Source: JBEVOS01 sp964563395 (lineage in GTDB: Bacteria; Pseudomonadota; Alphaproteobacteria; Caulobacterales; Aquidulcibacteraceae). From it: 64,000 nt of DNA. This document shows positions 25,729-35,772 of the stretch, in pieces. The translations under genes were made by a program, and so were the position numbers. Position 1 is the first letter of the stretch; every line of letters begins with the position of its first letter. The stretch covers positions 159,009 to 223,008 of the forward strand of contig CAZLWK010000002.1 in assembly GCA_964563395.1 (NCBI GenBank), given 5' to 3'. The notes under the pieces are model-generated. The model had not been told where the DNA came from. It searched no databases and saw only the letters and a program-made list of their open reading frames with translations.

Positions 25729-25825
25729 GGCGGGGCAGACCCTAGAGGGCGGTGCGTCAGGATTCAATTAATCCCCCGCCGATCGTCGGCGACGGATTGG
25801 CCTTGAAGGAGGCGTTGAAGGGGTG

Positions 25826-27193
25826 ATGTCCCGCGATCTGGAAGCCGCCCTCGCGCTCAACCGATTCGGCCTCGGCGCCCGGCCAAGGGAGAGAGCCGGC
25901 CTCACCGCCCCCAAGGCGTGGCTGACGGCCCAATTGCGATCGCCGCACGCCTTCGCCCTTCCCGCCCCGGAGGGGCTGCTTTCGGCGTCCGCCGCCGCCG
26001 AGGCGCTCGCCGCCTATCGCGAGACGCGGCGCGATAGGCGTGATGGCGCGCCGCGCGAGGCCAATCCGCGCATCGAACTCACCGAGGCCGCGTTCGCGGA
26101 AATGCAGGCGCGCACGCTTCACGCACTCACCACGCCGCATGGCTTCGCCGAGCGGCTGGTCTGGTTCTGGTCGAACCATTTCACCATCGCCGCCACCAAG
26201 CTGACGACGATCCCCTTCGTCGGCGTGCATGAACGCGAAGCGATCCGCCCGCGCATGAGCGGCCGCTTCGCCGACATGCTGGAGGCGGCGGTGCTGCATC
26301 AAGGGATGCTGCTCTATCTCGATCAGGCGCAATCGGTGGGGCCCGCTTCGCGCATCGGCGCGCGGCGCGAGGCCGGGCTCAATGAAAACCTCGCGCGCGA
26401 GGTCTTGGAATTGCACACGCTGGGCGCCGGCGCGGGCTACACGCAGAACGACGTCACCGAATTCGCCAAGGCGCTGACCGGGTGGACCATCGCCACGGAG
26501 CGCATCGCGCGTCTTGCGCCGCGCGCGCGGCCTGGCGCTGTGGTGTTCATCGAGGCGCTACACGAGCCGGGCGCGCGCACGCTTTTGGGCAAAAGCTATC
26601 CCGATACGGGCGCGGACCAGGCGCGCGCGATGCTGGCCGATCTCGCCGCGCATCCCGCGACGGCGCGACGCTGCGCGGAAAAGCTGGCGCGCCACTTCAT
26701 CGCCGACGATCCGCCGGCGGCGGCGGTCGCGCATCTGGAGCGCGCGTTCACGCGCGGCGACGGCGCGCTTCCCGCATTGCATGAAGCGCTGATCGATGCG
26801 CCGGACATCTGGTCGCCGGGCTTGCGCAAATTCAAGACGCCGAACGAATTCATCGTCTCGTCGCTGCGGCTGGCGGGGCTTGAGCGGCTGGAGCCGCGCG
26901 CGCTCATCGCCGCTTACGATCTCCTGGGTCAGGCGCCGTTTCGCGCGCCGTCTCCCGAGGGCTGGCCCGACGACGCGGCCAGCTGGGCGGGGCCAGACGC
27001 GGTGATGAAACGGCTGGAATGGGCGCAAGCCTTCGCCCAGCGCATCGGCGCGCGCATCCGCCCTCAGGATCTGGCCGACGACGCGCTCGGCCCGCTTCTA
27101 TCCGACGACACGCGCACGGCGATCGCGCGCGCCGAAAGCGCCGAGCAAGGCTTCACGCTCGCCCTGATGAGCCCGGAGTTTCAGCGCCGATGA
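25826..27193 (+). CDS. DUF1800 family protein
   Basis: The 455-residue product has DUF1800 features: LALNRFGLGARP at the N-terminus, FAERLVWFWSNHFTIAA, LNENLAREVLELHTLG (about 182-197), YTQNDVTEFAKALTGW and the TARRCAEKLARHFI segment. The biochemical function is unknown. DUF1800 genes are almost always paired with DUF1501 genes, and here the stop overlaps the next start by 4 bases (ATGA, 27190-27193). No signal peptide is obvious, whereas its partner has one of Tat type, so co-export of the pair is conceivable. GTG at 25823 and ATG at 25826 compete; I chose the ATG. Confidence 0.88.
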   Translation: MSRDLEAALALNRFGLGARPRERAGLTAPKAWLTAQLRSPHAFALPAPEGLLSASAAAEALAAYRETRRDRRDGAPREANPRIELTEAAFAEMQARTLHALTTPHGFAERLVWFWSNHFTIAATKLTTIPFVGVHEREAIRPRMSGRFADMLEAAVLHQGMLLYLDQAQSVGPASRIGARREAGLNENLAREVLELHTLGAGAGYTQNDVTEFAKALTGWTIATERIARLAPRARPGAVVFIEALHEPGARTLLGKSYPDTGADQARAMLADLAAHPATARRCAEKLARHFIADDPPAAAVAHLERAFTRGDGALPALHEALIDAPDIWSPGLRKFKTPNEFIVSSLRLAGLERLEPRALIAAYDLLGQAPFRAPSPEGWPDDAASWAGPDAVMKRLEWAQAFAQRIGARIRPQDLADDALGPLLSDDTRTAIARAESAEQGFTLALMSPEFQRR

Positions 27194-28361
27194 CGAGAAT
27201 CGACCGACGTTTTCTTCTGGGCGCGGGCGCGGCCGCTCTTGCAGCGGCGCATGCGCGCTTCGCCTTCGCGCAAGGCGTGGGCGACAAGAAACTCGTCGTG
27301 ATCATTCTTCGCGGCGCCATGGACGGCCTGTCCGCCTGCGCGCCACGCGAGGACGGCGCCTATCGCGGCGCGCGCGGGCGCCTGGCCCTGACGCGGGGCC
27401 TTGCGCTCAGCGACGGCTTTTCGCTGCATCCGGCGTTCGCTTTTCTGCATGAGAGCTGGCGCGCGGGTGAGCTCGCGCTGCTTCACGCCTGCGCCACGCC
27501 GGCGCGTACGCGCTCGCATTTCGACGCGCAGGACGTGCTCGAAAGCGGCGGGGCGGCGGTGTTCGCGGTGTCCGACGGCTGGCTCAATCGCGCGCTGGCG
27601 GCGACGCCGGGCGGCGAGGGCGTGGCGCTCGCCTCGACGCTGCCGCTGATCCTGCGCGGTTCGGCGCCGGCGAGCTCATGGTCGCCCTCCTTCGCGCCCG
27701 CCGCGCAGGACGACACGCTCGCGCGCCTCGCCGATCTTTATGCGCGCGACGCTCTGCTCGGCCCCGCCCTGGCGCAGGCGAGCGCGACGAACGCCATCGC
27801 CGCGGGAATGGACGGCGCCAATAGACGCGGCGCGCGCGTGGGGCCGGCCTCCTATGCGCCGATGGCCGAAGCGGCCGCGCGCCTGATCAACGCCCCGGAG
27901 GGCCCCAACGCGGCGGTGCTGTCCTTTGACGGCTGGGACACGCACGCCAATCAGGGCGCCGAACAGGGTCAGCTCGCGGCGCGCTTCGAAGGCTTGGACG
28001 CCGCGCTGCGCGCATTGAAAAGCGGACTTGGCGCGCACTGGCGCAATAGCGTGGTTCTGGTCGTCACCGAGTTCGGCCGCACGGTGGCGGCCAATGGCAC
28101 GGGGGGAACCGATCATGGCGCAGGCGCGCTCGCCATGGCGCTGGGCGGGGCGGTGCGCGGCGGGCGTATGCTGGGCGCGTGGCCGGGCCTTGCGCGCGGC
28201 GCGCTCTATGAGGGGCGCGATCTGGCGCCCGTCAACGATGTGCGCGCGCTCTTCGCGAGCGTTCTCTCCCAACATTGGGCGCTCGATGGCGCCACCTTGC
28301 GCACGCGCGTTTTTCCCGACGCGCGCGGGCTGGTCGACTTCGACAGTCTGATCCGCGCGGC

Positions 28362-28365
<4 letters not shown>
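27190..28365 (+). CDS. DUF1501 family protein with twin-arginine signal
   Basis: The 391-residue product starts with RIDRRFLLGAGAAALAAAHA, a twin-arginine (Tat) signal with cleavage near FAFA. The rest shows the DUF1501 fold, an alkaline-phosphatase/sulfatase-like domain: VVIILRGAMDGLSACAP, HPAFAFLHESWRAGELALLH, SHFDAQDVLESG, DGWDTHANQGAEQGQL, VTEFGRTVAANGTGGTDHG. These keep the Asp/His pattern of metal-dependent hydrolases. It should be exported folded to the periplasm. It is coupled to the DUF1800 gene and its end overlaps the convergent ABC gene by 4 bases. The substrate is unknown. Confidence 0.9.
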
Positions 28366-30173
<1,808 letters not shown>

Positions 30174-30239
30174 GAGCCGGAGCCTAGAGACTTTGCGCAG
30201 CCGATTGAAGTTCCCCCGCCTCCGGCGGGCGCGAATGCC

Positions 30240-30734
30240 TCACCGCGCCGCCGCTTTCGCCTTCTTGGCGACGCTCAGCCCCGCACATTTGGCGCACCGG
30301 CAGCCATGCGGCTTGATGAAGGTGTCGAAATAATCCTTGCCGTAATTGTAGGCGAGCTCCTCGCCGGGCCGGATGGCGCGCTTGGACATGATATAGACGC
30401 GGCCGCGATAGATTTCCGGTTCGCAATTCGGCCGGCAGGAATGATTGATGTAGCGCGCGGTGTTCTCGCGGGGCGCGCCATCGATCGTGCGCTTATCGTC
30501 GATGGCGAAGAGATATTTGTTGTTTGCCTTGTCGGCCTCCTCATTGGTGAGATAGGGGCCGAAATACTCGATGACGCATACGCCCTTGGGAATCGCTTCG
30601 CCGGCATAGAGGCCAAGCCCCGCCGCCGAGCGGCGCACCAGGAGATCGTAATCGCCGGGCTTGTATTTGGCCTTGCGCGCCGGCGTTTTGCGGGCGGCGG
30701 CCTTTTTCTTCAGCGGCTTTTTCGGTGCGGGCAT
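30240..30734 (-). CDS. SET-domain protein (putative protein-lysine methyltransferase)
   Basis: The 164-residue product opens with a Lys/Ala-rich basic tail (about 1-25), then a compact SET domain. GLGLYAGEAIPKGVCVIEYF begins the fold, ARYINHSCRPNCEPEI (about 97-112) is the AdoMet-binding NHS motif, and EELAYNYG holds the catalytic Tyr region. A post-SET zinc-like GCRCAKC follows. Bacterial SET proteins methylate lysines on ribosomal, histone-like or unknown proteins. The basic N-terminus, rich in AAARKTP-type repeats, looks like a histone H1-like tail and could itself be a substrate or DNA-binding tail (inference). No partner is identified nearby. Confidence 0.9.
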   Translation of the reverse strand: MPAPKKPLKKKAAARKTPARKAKYKPGDYDLLVRRSAAGLGLYAGEAIPKGVCVIEYFGPYLTNEEADKANNKYLFAIDDKRTIDGAPRENTARYINHSCRPNCEPEIYRGRVYIMSKRAIRPGEELAYNYGKDYFDTFIKPHGCRCAKCAGLSVAKKAKAAAR

Positions 30735-30790
30735 GAAGGCGATTCCCGTTTGCGGATCGCCCTAGTTAGGGAAGCGGCGCCGATTTGCAA

Positions 30791-31057
30791 TCAGGCGCGT
30801 CCGTGTTTCTCCAGGCATTCGGTGCGCGCGCGCGAAATGCGCGGATCCATGAGGCCCTCGCGCGCGAAACGATCAAGCGCGGCATCGTATTCGTCCGCCG
30901 GCAGAAGCCGGGTGATTCGGTCCCAGGTGCAGGCGCACATCGGCTCGCTCAGGGGGCAGGTGCGCGCGAAGGCGGCGCGCGCGGACTCGGGATAGGCGTG
31001 CGGCTCGCCCGCGCATCCCGCCAGCACCATAGAAACGAACAAGGCGACAAGCCGCAT
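30791..31057 (-). CDS. Small lipoprotein of unknown function
   Basis: The 88-residue product has a lipoprotein signal (VALFVSMVLAGCAG, Cys about 15). The mature part has four further Cys (ARTCPLSEPMCACTWDRI and RTECLEKHG) that could form disulfides in the periplasm. The pattern Cys-x6-Cys-x-Cys-x-W followed by ITRLLPADEYDAALDRF resembles small uncharacterised alphaproteobacterial lipoproteins. I assign no function. It lies between the SET-domain gene and the acyl-CoA dehydrogenase gene on the same strand. Confidence 0.7.
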   Translation of the reverse strand: MRLVALFVSMVLAGCAGEPHAYPESARAAFARTCPLSEPMCACTWDRITRLLPADEYDAALDRFAREGLMDPRISRARTECLEKHGRA

Positions 31058-31119
31058 GGCGCGCTCCAGCGAGAGCTAGGAGCCTAACACAACGTCGTTA
31101 AAGGGCCGTTCGCGGGACC

Positions 31120-32754
31120 TTAATTCGCGCCTTCGTCCAGCAGGCGGCGCGCGATGACCATGGCCTGGATTTCGCCGGCGCCCTCGAAAATGTTGAGGAT
31201 GCGGGCGTCCTGCAGGACGCGGCTGATCGGATATTCGAGCGCGAAGCCGTTGCCGCCATGGATCTGCAGCGCGTTATCGGCGGCGGCCCAGGCCACGCGC
31301 GCGGCCAGCAATTTCGCCATGCCGGCCTCCAGATCGCAGCGCTTGCCGCTGTCCTTCCGGCGGGCCGAGAAATAGGTAATCTGGCGCGCGGCCATGATCT
31401 CGGCGGCCATCATCACGAGCTTGTTGGAGACGCGCGGGAAGGCGAAAATCTCCTGGCCGAATTGCTTGCGCTCCAGCGCGTATTTGAGGCCCAGTTCGAG
31501 CGCCGATTGCGCCACGCCCACGGCGCGCGCGGCGGTCTGGATGCGGGCGCTCTCGAACGTCGCCATGAGCTGCTTGAAGCCCTGGCCCTCCACGCCGCCC
31601 AGGAGATTAGCCGCCGGCACTTTGAAGCCGTCGAAGCCGATCTCGTATTCCTTCATGCCGCGATAGCCGAGCACCTCGATCTCGCCGCCGCTCATGCCGG
31701 GCGTGGGAAACGGATTTTCGTCCGTGCCGCGCTGCTTGGGCGCGAGCAGCATGGATAGGCCGTTAAAACCCGTCGTGTTCGGATCGGTGCGCGCCAGGAG
31801 CGTCATCACGTCGGCGCGGGCGGCGTGGGTGATCCAGGTCTTATTGCCCGTCACGACATACGTATCGCCTTCCTTCACCGCGCGCGTGCGCAGCGAGCCG
31901 AGGTCGGAGCCGGTGTTCGGCTCGGTGAAGACGGCGGTGGGCAGGATTTCGGCGCTGGCGATTTTGGGCAGCCAATAGGCTTTCTGCGCGTCCGTGCCGC
32001 CGATCAGGATCAGTTCGGCCGCGATTTCCGAGCGCGTGCCGAGCGAGCCCGTGCCGATCCAGGCGCGGGACAATTCCTCGGAGACGACGCACATCGCCGT
32101 CTTGCCCATGCCCGCGCCGCCATATTCCTCGGGAATGGTGAGGCCGAACACGCCGAGATCGCCCATCTCCTTGAGAATTTCGAGCGGAATGAGTTCGTCG
32201 CGCAGATGCCATTGATGCGCGTGCGGCATGATCTTGGCGTCGGCGAATTTGCGGAACTGGTCGCGGACGAGCTCGTAATCGTCCTCAAGCCCCGTCTCCT
32301 CGAGCGTCGGCTTGCCGAGCGCGTCCTTCAGATAGGCGGCGAGCTGGTTCTTGCGGGCTTGATCGAAAACAAGGCGCACGGGCGGCGGCGCGATCCCGAA
32401 ATCGACCGGGCGGATCGTCTCCACCTGCGTCATCGGCACGCCGCCGGCGAGCTGGGCCATGTATTCGGCGGCGATAAATTCGGCCAGGAGCGATTCAACC
32501 GCACCGAACTTGCCGTTCTCCGAGAGGGTGCGCGCCCAGGCCGCGACCTGGCGCAGCGCCTCAGCATAGGTGGCGACCCAACCGAGGCCATGGACGATAT
32601 GCTGCTCGGCGTCGATCGCCTTGCGGTCCTGCTTGCCGTTCGGCGCGACCCGCGCGCGCACGGCGCTCAGAGCGCTCGCGCAATAGGCGTCGGCGTCATG
32701 CGCGACGCGCTCGAGTTCGTCGATGAGGGAGATCGTCTTCGTCGCTGTATCCAT
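31120..32754 (-). CDS. Acyl-CoA dehydrogenase family protein
   Basis: The 544-residue product carries an N-terminal helical extension of about 130 residues before the standard acyl-CoA dehydrogenase domains. Flavin-binding and active-site segments include TEPNTGSDLGSLRTRA, YVVTGNKTWITHAARAD, QIHGGNGFALEYPISRVLQD and NIFEGAGEIQ, with the catalytic Glu in FEGAG. FAD-linked enzymes of this type form a 2,3-double bond in acyl-CoA and pass electrons to electron-transfer flavoprotein; etfB-etfA are at 62-63.7 kb in this window. The extended N-terminus marks a subgroup of uncertain substrate. GAGGA precedes the ATG. Confidence 0.9.
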   Translation of the reverse strand: MDTATKTISLIDELERVAHDADAYCASALSAVRARVAPNGKQDRKAIDAEQHIVHGLGWVATYAEALRQVAAWARTLSENGKFGAVESLLAEFIAAEYMAQLAGGVPMTQVETIRPVDFGIAPPPVRLVFDQARKNQLAAYLKDALGKPTLEETGLEDDYELVRDQFRKFADAKIMPHAHQWHLRDELIPLEILKEMGDLGVFGLTIPEEYGGAGMGKTAMCVVSEELSRAWIGTGSLGTRSEIAAELILIGGTDAQKAYWLPKIASAEILPTAVFTEPNTGSDLGSLRTRAVKEGDTYVVTGNKTWITHAARADVMTLLARTDPNTTGFNGLSMLLAPKQRGTDENPFPTPGMSGGEIEVLGYRGMKEYEIGFDGFKVPAANLLGGVEGQGFKQLMATFESARIQTAARAVGVAQSALELGLKYALERKQFGQEIFAFPRVSNKLVMMAAEIMAARQITYFSARRKDSGKRCDLEAGMAKLLAARVAWAAADNALQIHGGNGFALEYPISRVLQDARILNIFEGAGEIQAMVIARRLLDEGAN

Positions 32755-32834
32755 GGCGTCCTCAGGTACGAAGGGCGGACCCTAACAGATTTTGCAGGTG
32801 CGAAAAGGTCGCGCTTGTCGCGGGGTGAGGCGCC

Positions 32835-34490
32835 TCAAGCCAGAGCCGGCGCGCCCGGCGCGGCCTTGGCGGCCCGTCGCGGCGGCGCATTGGTTAAAAG
32901 CGCCACCTCCGCCAGCACGATGGGCAGCGAGAACGCGCCGGGCGCCGCCAGATAGCGGGGCGCCCAATCGGGACCAAACTTGGCCTTGAAGGCGCGCAGC
33001 CCCTCGAAGCCGTAGATCGGCTCGCCCAATTGCGCGGCGAGGCGGCCCATGCGCGCGAACAGCGAGGCATATTGGTCGGAGGCGAGGCCGGCCAACGGCG
33101 CCATGCCGAGATCGAAGCGCGCGAAGCCCTCGCGCTGCGCCCAAAGCAGGGTTTCGGTGAACAGAAAATCCATGAGGCCGTTCGGCGCGCGATCGGGATC
33201 GAAGCGCATCAGATCGACCGCGGCGCGCGTGCGCGCGCCATTCATCCAAAGCGACGCAAACGCGATCGGCGCCTCCGCGCGATAGACAAGCGCGATGGCG
33301 TGGCGCGCGAGATAGGCTTCGTCGAATGCGCCAAGCGAGAACCCCTTCTCCCCGCCATTCTGCTGCGCCAGCCACGCATTCGAAATCGCGCGCAGATCGT
33401 TCATCAAAGCCGGATCGTGCGGCGGCAAGCGCAGCGCGAACGCGCCGCCTTCGCGCTCCACCATGCGCTTACGGGCCGTGCGCAAATTCTGCCGCGCCGA
33501 GCCTTTCAGCGTGAAGGCGTTCAAATCCACCACGGCGTTCTCGCCGATCTTCTCCACGCGAAAGCCAAGATCGATGAGGTCAGGCAGCAAATCGGCGGGC
33601 GCGGCGTAAACGACGGGGCGCAAGGATAGCCGCTCCGCTTCCGCGCGCAGTGCGAGAAGCCCCGCTCGCCGCGCCGCCGGCTGGCCGATCGGCCCATGCA
33701 TGGCGATCAGGCTCGACCCGCTGCGCGCCGCCATCACGAAGCCGCCTTCCACGAAGAGAAAGCTCTTATCGCCCATGAAGGCGAGTTCGGCGTCCGGCGG
33801 GGCGTGCGGCGCGGCGGCGATCAGGCTCTGCACGCGCTGGAAATCGCTGTCGCTCGGCGCGGGCGGCGCGCCGCGCGCGCGGCTCAGCACGAACGCGTTG
33901 AACGCCAGCACGCCGAACACCAAGGCGCCCAGCGCCAAGGCGCGCCCGGCGCGGCCAAGCTGGGGATCGGTAAGCAGCGCCCACCAGGGCGCCTCGGGAA
34001 AGCCTGGCCGTTCGCCCGCCCACAAGATCGCGCCGACGAGCGCAAGACCCATGGCGGCGGCGATGCCGAGCGCGATGCGCCGATCGGGCAGCATGTCCGC
34101 GAGGCGCGAGCGGCGATAGAAGGCGCGACGCGCGGCGATGAGCAGCGCCGCCGCGCCCGCCGCCGCCAGCGCGGCGACATGGTGGTCGTGGCGCAGGAAC
34201 GCATAGAGCGCGAGCGCGGCCAGAAGCGCGGTGGCCGCCGCCCAGGCCGCGTCGAGCCGGCGGCGCAGCCCGGAGGACAGCGCCATGAGCGCCACGCCGA
34301 TCACGCTCAACGTCAATTCCGGAGCTTCATCCAGCGCGCGTTCGATCCCGGCGAGCCCCGGAATATAGGGCAAGGCCGGCGTCGCCGCCGCGATCAAGGC
34401 GAGCGCGCCGGCGCTGAATCCCGCCGCCGCCAATAGATTGGGCGCGGATTCAAACAGCCGGGCGGCGAAACTGTCCTTTGTGCGGATCAT
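32835..34490 (-). CDS. Phosphatidylglycerol lysyltransferase domain (DUF2156) membrane protein, MprF-like
   Basis: The 551-residue product has about 6 N-terminal membrane segments (residues about 20-200), then the DUF2156 GNAT-like domain (about 220-540). The latter shows KSFLFVEGGFVMAARSGSSL, ARQNLRTARKRM, GLMDFLFTETLLWAQREGF, FDLGMAPLAGL and the closing FKAKFGPDWAPRYLAAPG. MprF-type enzymes transfer lysine or alanine from tRNA to phosphatidylglycerol, changing membrane charge. The flippase part is shorter than in the 840-residue staphylococcal MprF, so it is probably synthase-plus-anchor. The amino acid donor is not predictable. Confidence 0.85.
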   Translation of the reverse strand: MIRTKDSFAARLFESAPNLLAAAGFSAGALALIAAATPALPYIPGLAGIERALDEAPELTLSVIGVALMALSSGLRRRLDAAWAAATALLAALALYAFLRHDHHVAALAAAGAAALLIAARRAFYRRSRLADMLPDRRIALGIAAAMGLALVGAILWAGERPGFPEAPWWALLTDPQLGRAGRALALGALVFGVLAFNAFVLSRARGAPPAPSDSDFQRVQSLIAAAPHAPPDAELAFMGDKSFLFVEGGFVMAARSGSSLIAMHGPIGQPAARRAGLLALRAEAERLSLRPVVYAAPADLLPDLIDLGFRVEKIGENAVVDLNAFTLKGSARQNLRTARKRMVEREGGAFALRLPPHDPALMNDLRAISNAWLAQQNGGEKGFSLGAFDEAYLARHAIALVYRAEAPIAFASLWMNGARTRAAVDLMRFDPDRAPNGLMDFLFTETLLWAQREGFARFDLGMAPLAGLASDQYASLFARMGRLAAQLGEPIYGFEGLRAFKAKFGPDWAPRYLAAPGAFSLPIVLAEVALLTNAPPRRAAKAAPGAPALA

Positions 34491-34515
34491 GCGCCGGCCT
34501 CATGCACGGATTCGC

Positions 34516-35736
34516 CTAAACGCCCGCGAAACCTTCCGCCAAGAACCGCTCGGCCAGCGCGCAATGGGCGGCCACGCCATGCGCCATCGCCGCCTCATTG
34601 AGCACCATCTTGTTGGAATGGCACGGGCAGGCATATCGGAAATCCTCGCCCTCGGGGCACACGCCGATAAACATCATCGCGCCCGGCGTGCGTTGCAGCA
34701 CGTAGGAAAAATCCTCCGCGCCCATCACCGGCGCCTGTTGCAGGCGGAACGCGCCTTGCCCCAGCTCGGCCTGGAGCGCGCGCGCCGCGAACGCCACGGC
34801 GCGGGAATCGTTCACCGTCACGGGAAAGCCGTGTACGATGTCCACGTCCGCCTCGCACAGATGCGCGCGGGCGATGTTCTCGGCGATGCGCCGCACGCCC
34901 TCCTGCATCGCCGCGCGCGTGCTTTCGGAAACGGCGCGCATCGTGCCCGACAGGCGCACGCTTTCGGCGATCACATTGGTCGTGGTGCCGCCTTCGATCT
35001 GCGCGACCGTGACGATGGCGGGATCGAACGCGTCGATCTGGCGCGTGACGAAAGCCTGAATGGCGGTGACGATCTCGCACGCGACCGGCATGGGATCGAC
35101 AGCGAGATGCGGCATCGAGGCATGGCCGCCCTTGCCGATCACGCGAATGAAGAAATTGTCTGAGGAGGCCATCATCGTGCCGGCCTTGGCGGAAATAATT
35201 CCCGGCGGCGCGTTCGGCGTGATGTGCAGCGCGAAGGCGGCGTCCGGCGTGGGATCGTCCAGAAGGCCGTCCTCGATCATGAAGCGCGCGCCGTGATGGC
35301 CCTCCTCGCCCGGCTGAAACATGAACAGCACGCGCCCGGCCAGCTGATCGCGCCGCACGCACAAAATCTTCGCGGCGGAGGCGAGCATCGCCGTGTGCGC
35401 GTCATGGCCGCAGGCGTGCATCACGCCCGGTCGCTTCGAGCGAAAATCGACAGCGGTGTCCTCCGGCATGGGCAGCGCGTCCATATCGCCGCGCAGGAGC
35501 ACGGTGCGGCCTGGCTTTGCGCCTTCCAGGATGGCGATCATGCCGGTGCAGGAGCGCCCTTCCTTGAAGGTGAGCGGCAGGCCGGCGAGCGCGGCCTTCA
35601 CCTTCGCCAGCGTCTCGGGCGTATCGAGGCCGACCTCCGGCTCCTCATGAATGGCGCGGCGCAGCGCAATGGTTTCGGGCTGAAGCGCCTCGGCGGCGGC
35701 GAGAAGCGCGGAAGGCGCGGTGAGCGTGTCGGGCAT
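34516..35736 (-). CDS. M20-family amidohydrolase (hippurate hydrolase/N-acyl-amino-acid hydrolase-like)
   Basis: The 406-residue product shows the M20D signature: LLRGDMDALPMPED (about 80-93), MHACGHDAHTAMLASAAKIL (about 107-126) with paired metal ligands, PGEEGHHGARFMIEDGLL with the catalytic Glu, and MGAEDFSYVLQRTPGAM near the end. Such enzymes cleave N-acylated amino acids (hippurate, N-acetyl-diaminopimelate, IAA conjugates). It is cytoplasmic, with no signal peptide. The gene lies 25 bases from the MprF-like gene on the same strand. The substrate is unknown. Confidence 0.88.
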   Translation of the reverse strand: MPDTLTAPSALLAAAEALQPETIALRRAIHEEPEVGLDTPETLAKVKAALAGLPLTFKEGRSCTGMIAILEGAKPGRTVLLRGDMDALPMPEDTAVDFRSKRPGVMHACGHDAHTAMLASAAKILCVRRDQLAGRVLFMFQPGEEGHHGARFMIEDGLLDDPTPDAAFALHITPNAPPGIISAKAGTMMASSDNFFIRVIGKGGHASMPHLAVDPMPVACEIVTAIQAFVTRQIDAFDPAIVTVAQIEGGTTTNVIAESVRLSGTMRAVSESTRAAMQEGVRRIAENIARAHLCEADVDIVHGFPVTVNDSRAVAFAARALQAELGQGAFRLQQAPVMGAEDFSYVLQRTPGAMMFIGVCPEGEDFRYACPCHSNKMVLNEAAMAHGVAAHCALAERFLAEGFAGV

Positions 35737-35772
35737 GGCCCCTTCCTAGCGGAGGCGCGCGCGCCGCGCCAA

